DNA of 27,440 nucleotides. It comes from CAYSCZ01 sp964429655. Lineage in GTDB: Bacteria; Bacteroidota; Bacteroidia; Cytophagales; Cyclobacteriaceae. Of the stretch, positions 1-7,351 are shown piece by piece. Numbering within the stretch: the stretch's first letter is position 1; every line of letters begins with the position of its first letter. The notes under the pieces were generated by a model. The model saw only the letters and a list, made by a program, of their open reading frames with translations, was not told where the DNA came from and ran no database searches. The stretch lies in the NCBI GenBank assembly GCA_964429655.1, contig CAYSCZ010000044.1, positions 1 through 27,440 on the forward strand, written 5' to 3'. The position numbers were made by a program, and so were the translations under genes.

Positions 1-12
1 ACAACAATTGGC

Positions 13-33
13 TAAGGGACATTATGTCCCTTA
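13..33. repeat. Perfect 10-bp inverted repeat downstream of the recombinase gene
   Basis: The arms TAAGGGACAT and ATGTCCCTTA are exact reverse complements separated by one base. The site lies 19 bp beyond the stop codon of the minus-strand recombinase. There is no U-run on the recombinase side, so it is a poor intrinsic terminator for that gene. On the plus strand it is followed by a moderately T-rich stretch, so it could terminate a gene entering from the left. A protein-binding palindrome is equally possible. Confidence 0.55.
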
Positions 34-52
34 TATCTTTTATATTCGTACG

Positions 53-1192
53 TTAATCTAATGGATTTTTAATAAGATTCATAGATGTGTTAGCTATATG
101 TGTATATATTTCAGTTGTAGTGCTTGACTTATGTCCAAGAAGTACCTGTATCTGTCTAAGATTTACACCACCTTCTAGTAGGTGTGTAGCAAAGGAATGT
201 CTGAGCATATGTGGAACAACATTTTTTTTAATGTTAGCGTGTCTAGCAGCTCGTTTAACAATGTTTACTATACTTTTACCACTGTATTTACCTCCATACT
301 GACCTTCAATTAAATAAGTTTTAGGGCTCCATTTGATGTAGTAGCTTCGTAAATTTTGCAATAGGCTTTTACTTAATAATGTGTATCTATCTTTGCCCCC
401 TTTGGCGTTGGCAATCCTTATGACCATTCTCTTACTATCAATATCTGTAATTTTTAAATTGATTAATTCACCTCTGCGAAGACCAGCAGAATAAAGCAAG
501 CCGATAATGCATTTGTGCTTAATATTGCTTGCACAATCTATCATGGCTTTTACCTCTTCTTTGGCTAGAACTTCAGGAAGCCTTTCCTTTTTTTTAGGTC
601 TCTCAATCTCATAAAAGCGATTTGGCATACCTAGCACTATTTCATAATAGAATTTTATGCTATTGATGATTTGATTTAGCATGGAATCTGACCTACCTAA
701 TGATACATGATAGGAGAGATAGGCTCTTATTTCTTTTTCTCCAAGTGCATTGAGTTCTACATTTTTGTAATAATTAATAAATCCTTCAAACATACCCACA
801 TAAGTTTTTGCGGTGCTCATGGCATATTTTTTTAATTCAAGCTTTTGCAAGTAGGATTCTGGGCATGTTTTATATCCCTTTGTAATTGTTCTTTCTCTGA
901 AAGACTGGATATTGATAAGTTTGGATTCAATTACAGGTTGCTTCAAAGGTCTATTGGTAAAAAAATATTTGCCATCTACCCAAGCCACCCCTTTAAACGT
1001 TGTATAGATCGAATCAAGGTTTGCTTTGTTATTTGGTATAAAAACCATATTAAATTTATTACTCCATTTTACATCTGGTAAAGATTTAACAAGGGCCTGC
1101 ACAACTTTATCAGGATAAAACTGAAGACCAATTTTCTTTTCACCATTGATCAGCAAGTGCTTTAATGTTATGTTTTTCAATTTATGGTTCAT
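53..1192 (-). CDS. Tyrosine recombinase/integrase, Xer-like
   Basis: Site-specific recombinase of the tyrosine (phage integrase/Xer) family, 379 aa, which cuts and rejoins DNA through a covalent 3'-phosphotyrosine. Residues 1-105 are a lysine-rich N-terminal extension that I cannot assign. Residues about 110-195 look like the SAM-like core-binding domain, and about 205-379 are the catalytic domain. The full catalytic set is visible: R239 in GLRRGE, K264 in AKGGK, H328 and R331 in HMLRHSF, H354 in LLGH, and Y363 in IYTH. The C-terminus ends NPLD, as in some integron-type and Xer-like enzymes, but the extra helix typical of IntI between the K and H-R boxes is absent, so I do not call it an integron integrase. 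The 28-bp core-site candidate at 1251-1278 lies just upstream of its start. The enzyme looks intact and active. Confidence 0.93.
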   Translation of the reverse strand: MNHKLKNITLKHLLINGEKKIGLQFYPDKVVQALVKSLPDVKWSNKFNMVFIPNNKANLDSIYTTFKGVAWVDGKYFFTNRPLKQPVIESKLINIQSFRERTITKGYKTCPESYLQKLELKKYAMSTAKTYVGMFEGFINYYKNVELNALGEKEIRAYLSYHVSLGRSDSMLNQIINSIKFYYEIVLGMPNRFYEIERPKKKERLPEVLAKEEVKAMIDCASNIKHKCIIGLLYSAGLRRGELINLKITDIDSKRMVIRIANAKGGKDRYTLLSKSLLQNLRSYYIKWSPKTYLIEGQYGGKYSGKSIVNIVKRAARHANIKKNVVPHMLRHSFATHLLEGGVNLRQIQVLLGHKSSTTTEIYTHIANTSMNLIKNPLD

Positions 1193-1250
1193 GTATTTAC
1201 ATGTTTTAAAAAGTAAACAACGGCAAATAAAAAATAATGACTAGGTTTAT

Positions 1251-1278
1251 AAACGCGTATAGTCGAATATAAGCGTTT
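1251..1278. other. dif-like recombinase core site candidate
   Basis: The left arm AAACGCGTATA and right arm TATAAGCGTTT are reverse complements at 10 of 11 positions and flank a 6-bp centre, GTCGAA. Two 11-bp arms around a 6-bp spacer is the classical geometry of Xer dif sites and many tyrosine recombinase core sites. The site sits in the divergent region between the recombinase start (1192) and the zinc-ribbon gene start (1285). Its sequence does not match the E. coli dif arms closely. Alternatives are an operator for autoregulation of the recombinase or a plain transcript hairpin. Confidence 0.5.
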
Positions 1279-1284
1279 AAAAAA

Positions 1285-1695
1285 ATGGATAATACGATGG
1301 ATAGAATTTGCCATCAATGTGGTAAAAAGCTTTCGGGAAGATTAGATAAGAAATTTTGTGATGATTATTGTAGGAGTACATTTAATAATCAATTCAAAAG
1401 AGAAGATCAGCAGTTGATCCAAGAGGTGAATAGGCTGATAAGAAAAAACAGACGTATATTAAAATCTCTCTGCCCCATAGGGAAAGCAACAGTGCGTAAA
1501 GAAGTTTTAGACACGATGGAATATGATTATCGCTATTTTTCCGGGTTGTTCAAGACCAGTACCAACCTTTATTACCTGGTCTACGATTACGCATTCGCAC
1601 CGATATATGAGAAAAATATAGAAAAGGCCCTTATTGTGAAACGACAAGAATATATGGACAGGCTGTCTTTTGAGGTATGGAGGAAAAAAGGCTAA
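1285..1695 (+). CDS. Small zinc-ribbon protein of unknown function
   Basis: 136 aa. The N-terminus has a compact zinc-ribbon: C9 and C12 (CHQC), then C25 and C29 (FCDDYC), a CxxC-x12-CxxxC arrangement similar to DUF2116-like ribbons seen in Bacteroidota. The rest is basic and helical with several aromatic residues (YDYRYF, YYLVYDY) and no recognised enzyme motif. A role in binding nucleic acid or protein is inference only. A second in-frame ATG at 1297 could be the true start, giving 132 aa. It is divergent from the recombinase gene, and the core-site candidate ends 6 bp before its ATG. Confidence 0.8.
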   Translation: MDNTMDRICHQCGKKLSGRLDKKFCDDYCRSTFNNQFKREDQQLIQEVNRLIRKNRRILKSLCPIGKATVRKEVLDTMEYDYRYFSGLFKTSTNLYYLVYDYAFAPIYEKNIEKALIVKRQEYMDRLSFEVWRKKG

Positions 1696-1899
1696 CCCAT
1701 AGATCATTCCCGATCACTGAACGATTGTATTTCTAGCAATATTTTCCTCGCCTGCCTTGGCGCTGTCCTCTTCATCTCATCATAAATCACTATCCCCCTT
1801 TTGGGTTATTTCATCTACCCAATGCGGATGGTAAACTATAATTTAGCCCTAATTCGGTAACTGGGCGTCGTGACAAGGGTTTAAAGGGTGATTAAACCC
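1696..1899. other. Intergenic stretch without a supported gene
   Basis: No convincing coding region on either strand. It contains a hairpin with perfect 8-bp arms (GGGTTTAA at 1877-1884, TTAAACCC at 1892-1899, 7-base loop) directly abutting the larger inverted-repeat element that starts at 1900. It also contains a GC-rich 10-mer (CTCGCCTGCC, 1747-1756) that recurs at 27413-27422. The stretch may be debris of a mobile element. Confidence 0.5.
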
Positions 1900-2057
1900 G
1901 AAATATGCAATAGAAAATCTATTCCAGACATAAAACGCTTTGAAATAGACACTTACCGTCAACTTGTTGAATCACCATAGCGGTGCTATGCCTCATCAAC
2001 ATAAGTACCTCTTTCTTTGCGTTTTATGCCTTCATCACGATTCCTATTGCATAATTC
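1900..2057. repeat. 158-bp imperfect palindromic element inserted in the OsmC pseudogene
   Basis: Nested inverted repeats share one centre near 1978.5. Outer arms 1900-1913 and 2044-2057 match at 13 of 14 positions around TATGCAATAG/CTATTGCATA. Inner arms 1929-1938 (CATAAAACGC) and 2019-2028 (GCGTTTTATG) match perfectly. Both outer-to-inner spacers are exactly 15 bp. A small central hairpin, CATAGC-GGT-GCTATG, lies at 1976-1990. OsmC-like coding sequence stops at the right border, and the pseudogene's last 21 codons are read from inside the element. It may be a MITE-like insertion, a solo pair of insertion-sequence ends, or another folded-DNA element. No target duplication could be identified. 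Confidence 0.65.
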
Positions 2058-2359
2058 AGGTTTAAGGTCAAGATGGATTTTGGTGATGTCAAATCCACGC
2101 TCAACTTTGCTAAGTGTAACCGTAGCATCCACATTTAGCGATTCGGCTGTGTGTCCCGCTTGTTCAAGGGAAAAACTCAATGCCATAGCAAAACAATCGG
2201 CGTGGGCCGCAGCAATTAATTCTTCGGGGTCTGTTCCTGCTTTACCATCTTAATTTTCGAATCTTGTTTGGAAAGAATATGACGTTTCATTCAATATGGT
2301 AAGCGCTGCTGTTAATTCGCCTTTTCCAGCCCCGTGCTTGCGCTTTTCTTTTTGGTCAT
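2058..2359 (-). pseudogene. OsmC/Ohr-family peroxiredoxin, broken
   Basis: Remnant of an OsmC-type hydroperoxide reductase, which normally detoxifies organic peroxides through two cysteines. Family sequence is clear from about 2320 to 2058: GAGKGEL, then SYSFQTRFEN, DPEELIAAAHADCF, MALSFSLEQAGHT and ITKIHLDL. Damage is multiple. The probable ATG at 2359 is out of frame with the body (frameshift near 2340). An in-frame TAA lies at 2250-2252 just before DGKAGTDPEEL. The last third, which would carry the second catalytic cysteine, is missing and replaced by the palindromic element at 1900-2057. The usual AGCF motif reads ADCF. An open frame beginning with the internal ATG at 2186 survives to a stop at 1986 inside the element, but it lacks the catalytic parts and is unlikely to function. 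Confidence 0.88.
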
Positions 2360-2441
2360 GATTAAAATGGTTGTAATTGCAAGATATATCTTTTAATAAA
2401 CTTTGGCAGGATGTTTAGGTTGTGTTATCAGATCATAACTA

Positions 2442-3746
2442 TTACATCCCAATTTTAAAATCGTCGCCTGGCGTTCCAATAAAACATCTGGATATAATCG
2501 GGAAATCCGCAGTGATTACGTAGAAATAATTAAATGTTTCTTCATTTAACTTTATAGGTTGGGCCATACCATTGCATTGATCTAAATTCCCTGAACCTCT
2601 TATATATTCATAGTCTGCAGTATATTTTCCATTGAAAGGCCCACAAGGAGCGTTAACACCATCTCCTAGTCTTTCTCCTTCTTTTAGTTGGTAACTTGGC
2701 TTAAGTTCTTTTAATACACCATTTATATCTGGACCGTATTTGTATAAAATTGGATATCCATCAGCAGCCCAGCCAATCTGAACGATGTCATCGGGTACTG
2801 TACTTCCTGTTCCAAGTCCCGCTAATAACTGATCAGCATAAATAGCCATATCACCATGGTAATGATACTGGCCATCAGGCTGGAAATGCCCGATTGCGCA
2901 ATCCAAACCTACCGCCTCCATATTATTTGTGGGTTCGAAAAACCAATCAAAGTTGAACCCACCGGAGGGTAACTCAAAGGCAAAAGGAATATGAGGGGTA
3001 GGATCCATTTTAACACCATTTAATGCTATACCAAACACCCATTCAGGTTCGCCATTTTCATTGGTAATACTTGTGATCATGCCGGATGCCTTTGGACTAG
3101 CATCGATTCTGTATGTTCTGGTTTCAGAATTGATTTCACTCAGACCTTCTATTTGAATCCGGAAATCATGGGTCGGAACCCCATTGGCTTCAATAATGCG
3201 ATGATTGCCACTGAAATCTTCATTAAAAAAACTGTCTACACCCGGGGATTGATCGCATTCAAAATTATTTTGATCTATTGAATTATCATTAGTGCATTCC
3301 CCGGCTTTTATATCATTATCTTCTATTAGCAAAACTTCTATACTATCCTTACCCAGCACTATTCCCGAAGATGATGGTGCAGCTATTCTTATCAATATAG
3401 TTTCACTGTCTTCTGCCACCATATCATCTAAAATGTTAAGATTAACCGTTGTTGATGTAGCACCTTGCTGAATCGTTGAATTTGAACTTATTTCGTAGTC
3501 TATATTAAAGGTAGCTGTTCCTGAAAAGGATAAAGAAAAAAGCAAATCTTCATCGATAGCCTCCTTAATTGTAATCACAAGTGGTACTGTCCCTATGCCT
3601 TCACTAACCGTATCAGCATCGGAGCGTACTTCAATGGCGTTTCCGTCTATGGTCATATCATCCGGCTCCGGGTCTTCAACACTACCACAAGAAATTAATA
3701 AAGAAAAAGCTGACCAGTAGCAAGATAATTTAATGTAATCACCCAT
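2442..3746 (-). CDS. Secreted lipoprotein with Calx-beta and YHYH domains
   Basis: 434 aa. A short signal sequence ends in a lipobox-like LLISC, so C20 is probably lipidated and the protein anchored in the envelope. Residues about 35-147 resemble a Calx-beta domain (acidic, ending IEDND). About 170-430 form the YHYH domain, with the signature GQYHYHGD (YHYH at 294-297) and several conserved Gly/Asp/Cys stretches (LDCAIGHF, APCGPFNGKYTADYEY). YHYH proteins are common in Bacteroidota and marine bacteria. Their biochemical role is not established as far as I know, though the histidine-rich motif suggests metal binding. The gene stands alone, with 328 bp of non-coding DNA upstream. The start is supported by the signal sequence. 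Confidence 0.85.
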   Translation of the reverse strand: MGDYIKLSCYWSAFSLLISCGSVEDPEPDDMTIDGNAIEVRSDADTVSEGIGTVPLVITIKEAIDEDLLFSLSFSGTATFNIDYEISSNSTIQQGATSTTVNLNILDDMVAEDSETILIRIAAPSSSGIVLGKDSIEVLLIEDNDIKAGECTNDNSIDQNNFECDQSPGVDSFFNEDFSGNHRIIEANGVPTHDFRIQIEGLSEINSETRTYRIDASPKASGMITSITNENGEPEWVFGIALNGVKMDPTPHIPFAFELPSGGFNFDWFFEPTNNMEAVGLDCAIGHFQPDGQYHYHGDMAIYADQLLAGLGTGSTVPDDIVQIGWAADGYPILYKYGPDINGVLKELKPSYQLKEGERLGDGVNAPCGPFNGKYTADYEYIRGSGNLDQCNGMAQPIKLNEETFNYFYVITADFPIISRCFIGTPGDDFKIGM

Positions 3747-4074
3747 CTCAATTCAATTATAAAAAAGTAAAGATATTGCAAATCATATTTTTGCAAAGCG
3801 TATTTTTGGACTATTGGTGCGTTGGTATTTTACATTGATTAATTACAATATTATTCTTTTTAGCTTATCGGTCGTATTTGAAAGTATATTTCTCATGATT
3901 TTCATGAAGAAATGATTAAGTAATGAAGCTTCGGTGATTTCATGGAGGTTTTAGTACTATAAAGCTTCCAATGACTGTTTACTGGAAATATATAGCTCAG
4001 GCCACTAAATTCAGAAGGCGCCGTAAGCTCTAAAATTATTTACAGTTGTTGATAAATTTCTTATAGCAATTTTC
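3747..4074. other. Gap of 328 bp, no gene seen
   Basis: AT-rich with no open frame of credible length or composition. It holds the upstream region of the minus-strand YHYH gene, where two near-matches to the Bacteroidota -7 element occur on the minus strand (TATGATTTG and TACGCTTTG, each with one extra spacer base). It also holds the downstream region of clpP. No strong hairpin was found. Confidence 0.5.
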
Positions 4075-4668
4075 CTAAAGACCTTGTACTATTTCATCTA
4101 TGATACCATATTCTTTGGCTTCTTTGGCATCCATCCAGAAATCCCTGTCAAAGTCCTTCATGATTTCATCTTCGGTTTTCCCGCAATTTTTTGCAAGTAC
4201 TTCCGCACTCAACCGTTTTATTTTGATGATTTCCCTGGTTTGAATCTCCAGGTCTTTGCTAACACCCTGGAACTGGCCGCCGAGGCTGGGTTGATGGATC
4301 ATAACTTTTGCCCTTGGAAAAATGGCTCTTTTACTTCCTGCTGATAAAAGAATAGCTCCGAAAGATGCAGCCATACCCATACAGACTGTTTTAACAGAGG
4401 ATTGAATAAGCTCCATGGTGTCTAGGATAAGAAAACCGGAAGTCACTTCCCCGCCTGGGCTATGGATGTAAAAGGTTATTTCTTCATCATTTATAGAATC
4501 TAAATAAAGTAACCTGCTGGTCAATTTTTTTGCAGAGTCACTACTTACAGGCTCCCAAAGAAAAATCTTACGATCTTCAAGGAATTTTTTATTGATGTTT
4601 TTTTCATCAATCAGGTTTAGTAAATCTTTCGAGATGTTATCGTCTTCAGAATTAGCGTAGAGGTTCAT
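4075..4668 (-). CDS. clpP: ClpP-like ATP-dependent protease subunit, orphan paralogue
   Basis: 197 aa serine protease of the ClpP family, whose barrel degrades unfolded or tagged proteins delivered by a Clp ATPase. The catalytic triad is present: S102 in GMAASFGA, H125 in MIHQP, and D176 in DFDRD. The glycine-rich substrate strand (HSPGGEVTSG) and the handle region (about 130-160) are intact. There is no clpX or tig next to it, whereas the housekeeping clpP of Bacteroidota usually lies beside clpX, so this is probably a second, specialised ClpP. The N-terminus starting MNLYANSEDD is short and shows no obvious propeptide. Upstream on the same strand lies the broken secreted-protein gene, 65 bp away. 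The family call is secure, the specific partner unknown. Confidence 0.92.
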   Translation of the reverse strand: MNLYANSEDDNISKDLLNLIDEKNINKKFLEDRKIFLWEPVSSDSAKKLTSRLLYLDSINDEEITFYIHSPGGEVTSGFLILDTMELIQSSVKTVCMGMAASFGAILLSAGSKRAIFPRAKVMIHQPSLGGQFQGVSKDLEIQTREIIKIKRLSAEVLAKNCGKTEDEIMKDFDRDFWMDAKEAKEYGIIDEIVQGL

Positions 4669-4733
4669 GTATTTTATTAAAATGTTTAGAATTAATATCC
4701 TAAGTTCTTTTAACAGGCAATATTAATCTTGGT

Positions 4734-5096
4734 TTAATTATTTTCTATTTTGTTGAAAAAATCCTCAATCATTTTATCCAGCGCTTTATCCATAACTCCA
4801 TAAAACTGATTGATCATATCCTTGTATAAGCCGGCTTTTATATCACCTTTGTCTGCAAAATTTTGTTTTACTCTATAGAGGGCATCAAACATTGAAGCGG
4901 TGACTTCAACAACCTCATCTCCTTTTTTTCCTTTCTTTTCTACTTTATACAGTGTTAAGTTCAACTCCTAACCCCGAGGGAGGGATTCCACATAGATGGT
5001 CTCGGCTTTTTTAAGTCGCTCCATCAACGACTGAGATTGGACATCAGTAACAAGCAGCACACAAAAAATAGATGAGATAATAAAATACTTTTTCAT
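4734..5096 (-). pseudogene. Small secreted protein interrupted by an in-frame amber codon
   Basis: From the ATG at 5096 the frame reads a clean signal peptide (MKKYFIISSIFCVLLVTDVQSQ, hydrophobic residues 5-17), then SLMERLKKAETIYVESLPRG. It meets TAG at 4968-4970 and continues in the same frame as ELNLTLYKVEKKGKKGDEVVEV to a TAA at 4734. The complete product would be about 120 codons. The downstream part is helical and charged (ALYRVKQNF, MDKALDKMIEDFFNK), with no known domain that I recognise. There is no frameshift. A TTG at 4964 could start a truncated cytoplasmic form, but that would lose the signal peptide. The best reading is one gene with a recent nonsense mutation. Suppression, assembly error or re-initiation remain possible. 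Confidence 0.72.
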
Positions 5097-5265
5097 GTGT
5101 ATGTGTATATTAATTGTTTAAGCACTCACATGGAATTTGCGATAAATATTCATCAATGTTATAAATTCGGTATCGAATATTGACGCTCATTTCATGTTAA
5201 AATTTTTTTTCTGATAAAGTTAACGGTCTCTAGTTACTTTTTCTTGTTATTCAATGAAATGCACG

Positions 5266-6738
5266 CTACCTATTTTTTAAAAGTTTAGTTAATGTATCTC
5301 CCCACTTCATCAGTTGGGAAAAAACAAGAAACTCATCAATGACTCTTCTTTGCGCTGAATACCCCTGATTTTCAAGTTGTTTTGGGTCTCGGATCATATC
5401 ACTGATTATTTGGGCCAGCGATTCAGTATCTTCTGCATCTTTTACTAACTGACCATCCACGTCATTCCTTATCTGATGTCTAAGGCCACAAGCCATCGAT
5501 CCTAATATTGGGGTAATTTTCCACATTGCCTCTGTAACGGTTAGTCCAAAACCTTCTTGTAATGAGTTTTGCGCTACGATGGTGCTGCATCTTTGCAGTG
5601 CATTGACAATCAGTGCATTTTCCTGGGGAGATTCCATTGGCAAAAGTAAAATGGCGATGTCCCTGGCTATACTTTCATCCAGTAGCGTATAAAAATTTAT
5701 TAACTCTGTCAGAACATGTTGTCCTTCGGGGTCATCTTTTACTGAAGAGGGGTCCGGCCCCGCCAGTACTAACCTGATTATATCTATCCTTTTTTTATGG
5801 TTTTCATCACCATGGCTGTAGGTGTTAATATTTTGCTTCATGTGTGCAAAAGCCTTCATAAGCGGCTCAAAACCTTTCAGTCGATCCCATCTGGAAACCT
5901 GGGTGATAATCGGACGGAATAACAGTCCAATATCTTCAGGAAGCAAGGCACTGTCAAAAGACCCGTCATATTGTACCCTTTGAGCCTTTGCCATGAATGG
6001 TTCTAACATGTAAGGGTGGCCGTCTGGTATAATTCCCGCATTATGAAGTATCCCGGAGATGGTGTGCGTTTTCATCTCCATATTTTTATTGCTAAAGGGG
6101 TCAATAGCGGGTGTTATAATTGAAACCCTGTTTTTATCAAGGTATTGTGGAACATATTCCGGAGAGGTAAAAACACTATGATCATAATCATCAAAGTATG
6201 GTTTAAGGAAATCCCAGGCGGCTATGGTAGATTCATTTTGCAAATCAAGGCCGATATGACATCTCCAAACAGTAGTTACATTCTTTTTATCTTTGAGGTA
6301 CTTAGCCATCCCCATGGGTTGGGGATCATGGATGATCACGATGTCACCGTCAGATATGTAGTCAGCAAAAGCCTCACCATTTTCTTTATTTACCAGATCA
6401 TATACTTCTTTTCCTTCAGCCGTTAACTCCGGATTACCTTTCCCATGAATCAGGTTATGGAGGTTTTTTGTGAAATCAAAGAATTTCTGGTCACTAGTTT
6501 CTATCACCTGCCATTCAATATTTACCTTCATATCATCCATGATCCGGATAATGGGATGTAGCATCTCGGCAACACCACCGCCGGTTGCGGTTGAGTTAAT
6601 CATCCAGATTGTTCGATTACCCATTGCGTTGATGAGGGGTTGAGAGGCATCTTTAAAATCTTTTACTGTAGCATACAAAGAGGCATAAGATTCGTAATCA
6701 TTAAGTGTTGGCCCAGGTTTTACTTCCACCTTTTTCAT
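5266..6738 (-). CDS. GT4 glycosyltransferase, trehalose synthase (TreT)-like
   Basis: 490 aa, GT-B fold, family GT4. TreT enzymes join a nucleotide-activated glucose to free glucose to give trehalose. The N-terminal domain opens with INSTATGGGVAEML (48-60), the glycine loop characteristic of TreT and related GT4 enzymes. The C-terminal domain has SRWDRLKG (282-289; R283 and K288 would contact the donor phosphates) and the E-x7-E motif with E395 and E403 in EGFGLTVTEA. Length agrees with the bacterial and archaeal TreT-like group. There is no second trehalose gene nearby, so synthesis of trehalose, or a related glucoside used as an osmolyte, rests on family membership. The gene has its own upstream region shared divergently with the DinB-like gene. 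No signal peptide, so cytoplasmic. Confidence 0.82.
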   Translation of the reverse strand: MKKVEVKPGPTLNDYESYASLYATVKDFKDASQPLINAMGNRTIWMINSTATGGGVAEMLHPIIRIMDDMKVNIEWQVIETSDQKFFDFTKNLHNLIHGKGNPELTAEGKEVYDLVNKENGEAFADYISDGDIVIIHDPQPMGMAKYLKDKKNVTTVWRCHIGLDLQNESTIAAWDFLKPYFDDYDHSVFTSPEYVPQYLDKNRVSIITPAIDPFSNKNMEMKTHTISGILHNAGIIPDGHPYMLEPFMAKAQRVQYDGSFDSALLPEDIGLLFRPIITQVSRWDRLKGFEPLMKAFAHMKQNINTYSHGDENHKKRIDIIRLVLAGPDPSSVKDDPEGQHVLTELINFYTLLDESIARDIAILLLPMESPQENALIVNALQRCSTIVAQNSLQEGFGLTVTEAMWKITPILGSMACGLRHQIRNDVDGQLVKDAEDTESLAQIISDMIRDPKQLENQGYSAQRRVIDEFLVFSQLMKWGDTLTKLLKNR

Positions 6739-6833
6739 TGTAGTTGATATTTAAATTGATGAATTGATTGATCTTGCTAAAAATGGAAAATTAATATAAT
6801 AACCATCATTTATTTCAATAATATTTTATTTTA

Positions 6834-7313
6834 GTGACAACTAATCCAAAAATGACCACAGAATATTTTTCTGTATTGTTTGATTATAACCGAATGGCGA
6901 ACCGGTCATTCCTTGGTTTAATGCAATCAATGGAAGACCCGTCTGATAGAATGGTTGCATTAATGGGACACATCTTAAATGCTCAGTCTATCTGGTTAAA
7001 AAGAATAAATAGAGAGCCTGACCTACCGGTACCGTGGAGAGAATTGGAGGTTGAAAACATGCCCGACCTTGATGATAAGAATTATCTAAAAACCCGTCAA
7101 CTACTTGATAAATTGGAATCCGGGAGAGATTATAACCTGAATTCGGTTATTCAATATAAAAATAGTAAGGGTTTGGATTTTAAAAATACGATCTGGGAGA
7201 TCTTGTTACATATCGTTAATCATAGCACGTATCACAGGGGACAGTTGGCTGTTTTGTTAAAAGAAAATAACATCGAACCTCCGGCAACTGATTTTATATT
7301 TTACAGAAGATAA
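6834..7313 (+). CDS. DinB-like four-helix metal-binding protein
   Basis: 159 aa with the DinB/YfiT fold pattern: a four-helix bundle with three metal-binding histidines, here H46 (MGHILNAQ), H130 and H134 (NHSTYHRGQ). Members of this superfamily include thiol-dependent S-transferases, but most are uncharacterised, so no substrate is claimed. The longest frame begins with GTG at 6834. An ATG at 6852 (residue 7) is a good alternative and would give 153 aa. It is divergent from the TreT-like gene (95 bp between starts) and convergent with the TonB-dependent receptor. Confidence 0.88.
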   Translation: MTTNPKMTTEYFSVLFDYNRMANRSFLGLMQSMEDPSDRMVALMGHILNAQSIWLKRINREPDLPVPWRELEVENMPDLDDKNYLKTRQLLDKLESGRDYNLNSVIQYKNSKGLDFKNTIWEILLHIVNHSTYHRGQLAVLLKENNIEPPATDFIFYRR

Positions 7314-7351
7314 ATCATGCTTTCCGCTATCAGGACAGCCACAGCTCCGGG

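Noticed and set aside
1..60. Possible integron attC site beside the recombinase
   Set aside because: The left part resembles one, but the matching right-hand boxes are absent and the recombinase lacks the IntI-specific insertion.
2017..2253. Plus-strand frame of 78 codons
   Set aside because: It is antisense to the OsmC pseudogene, whose minus-strand reading shows clear family motifs.
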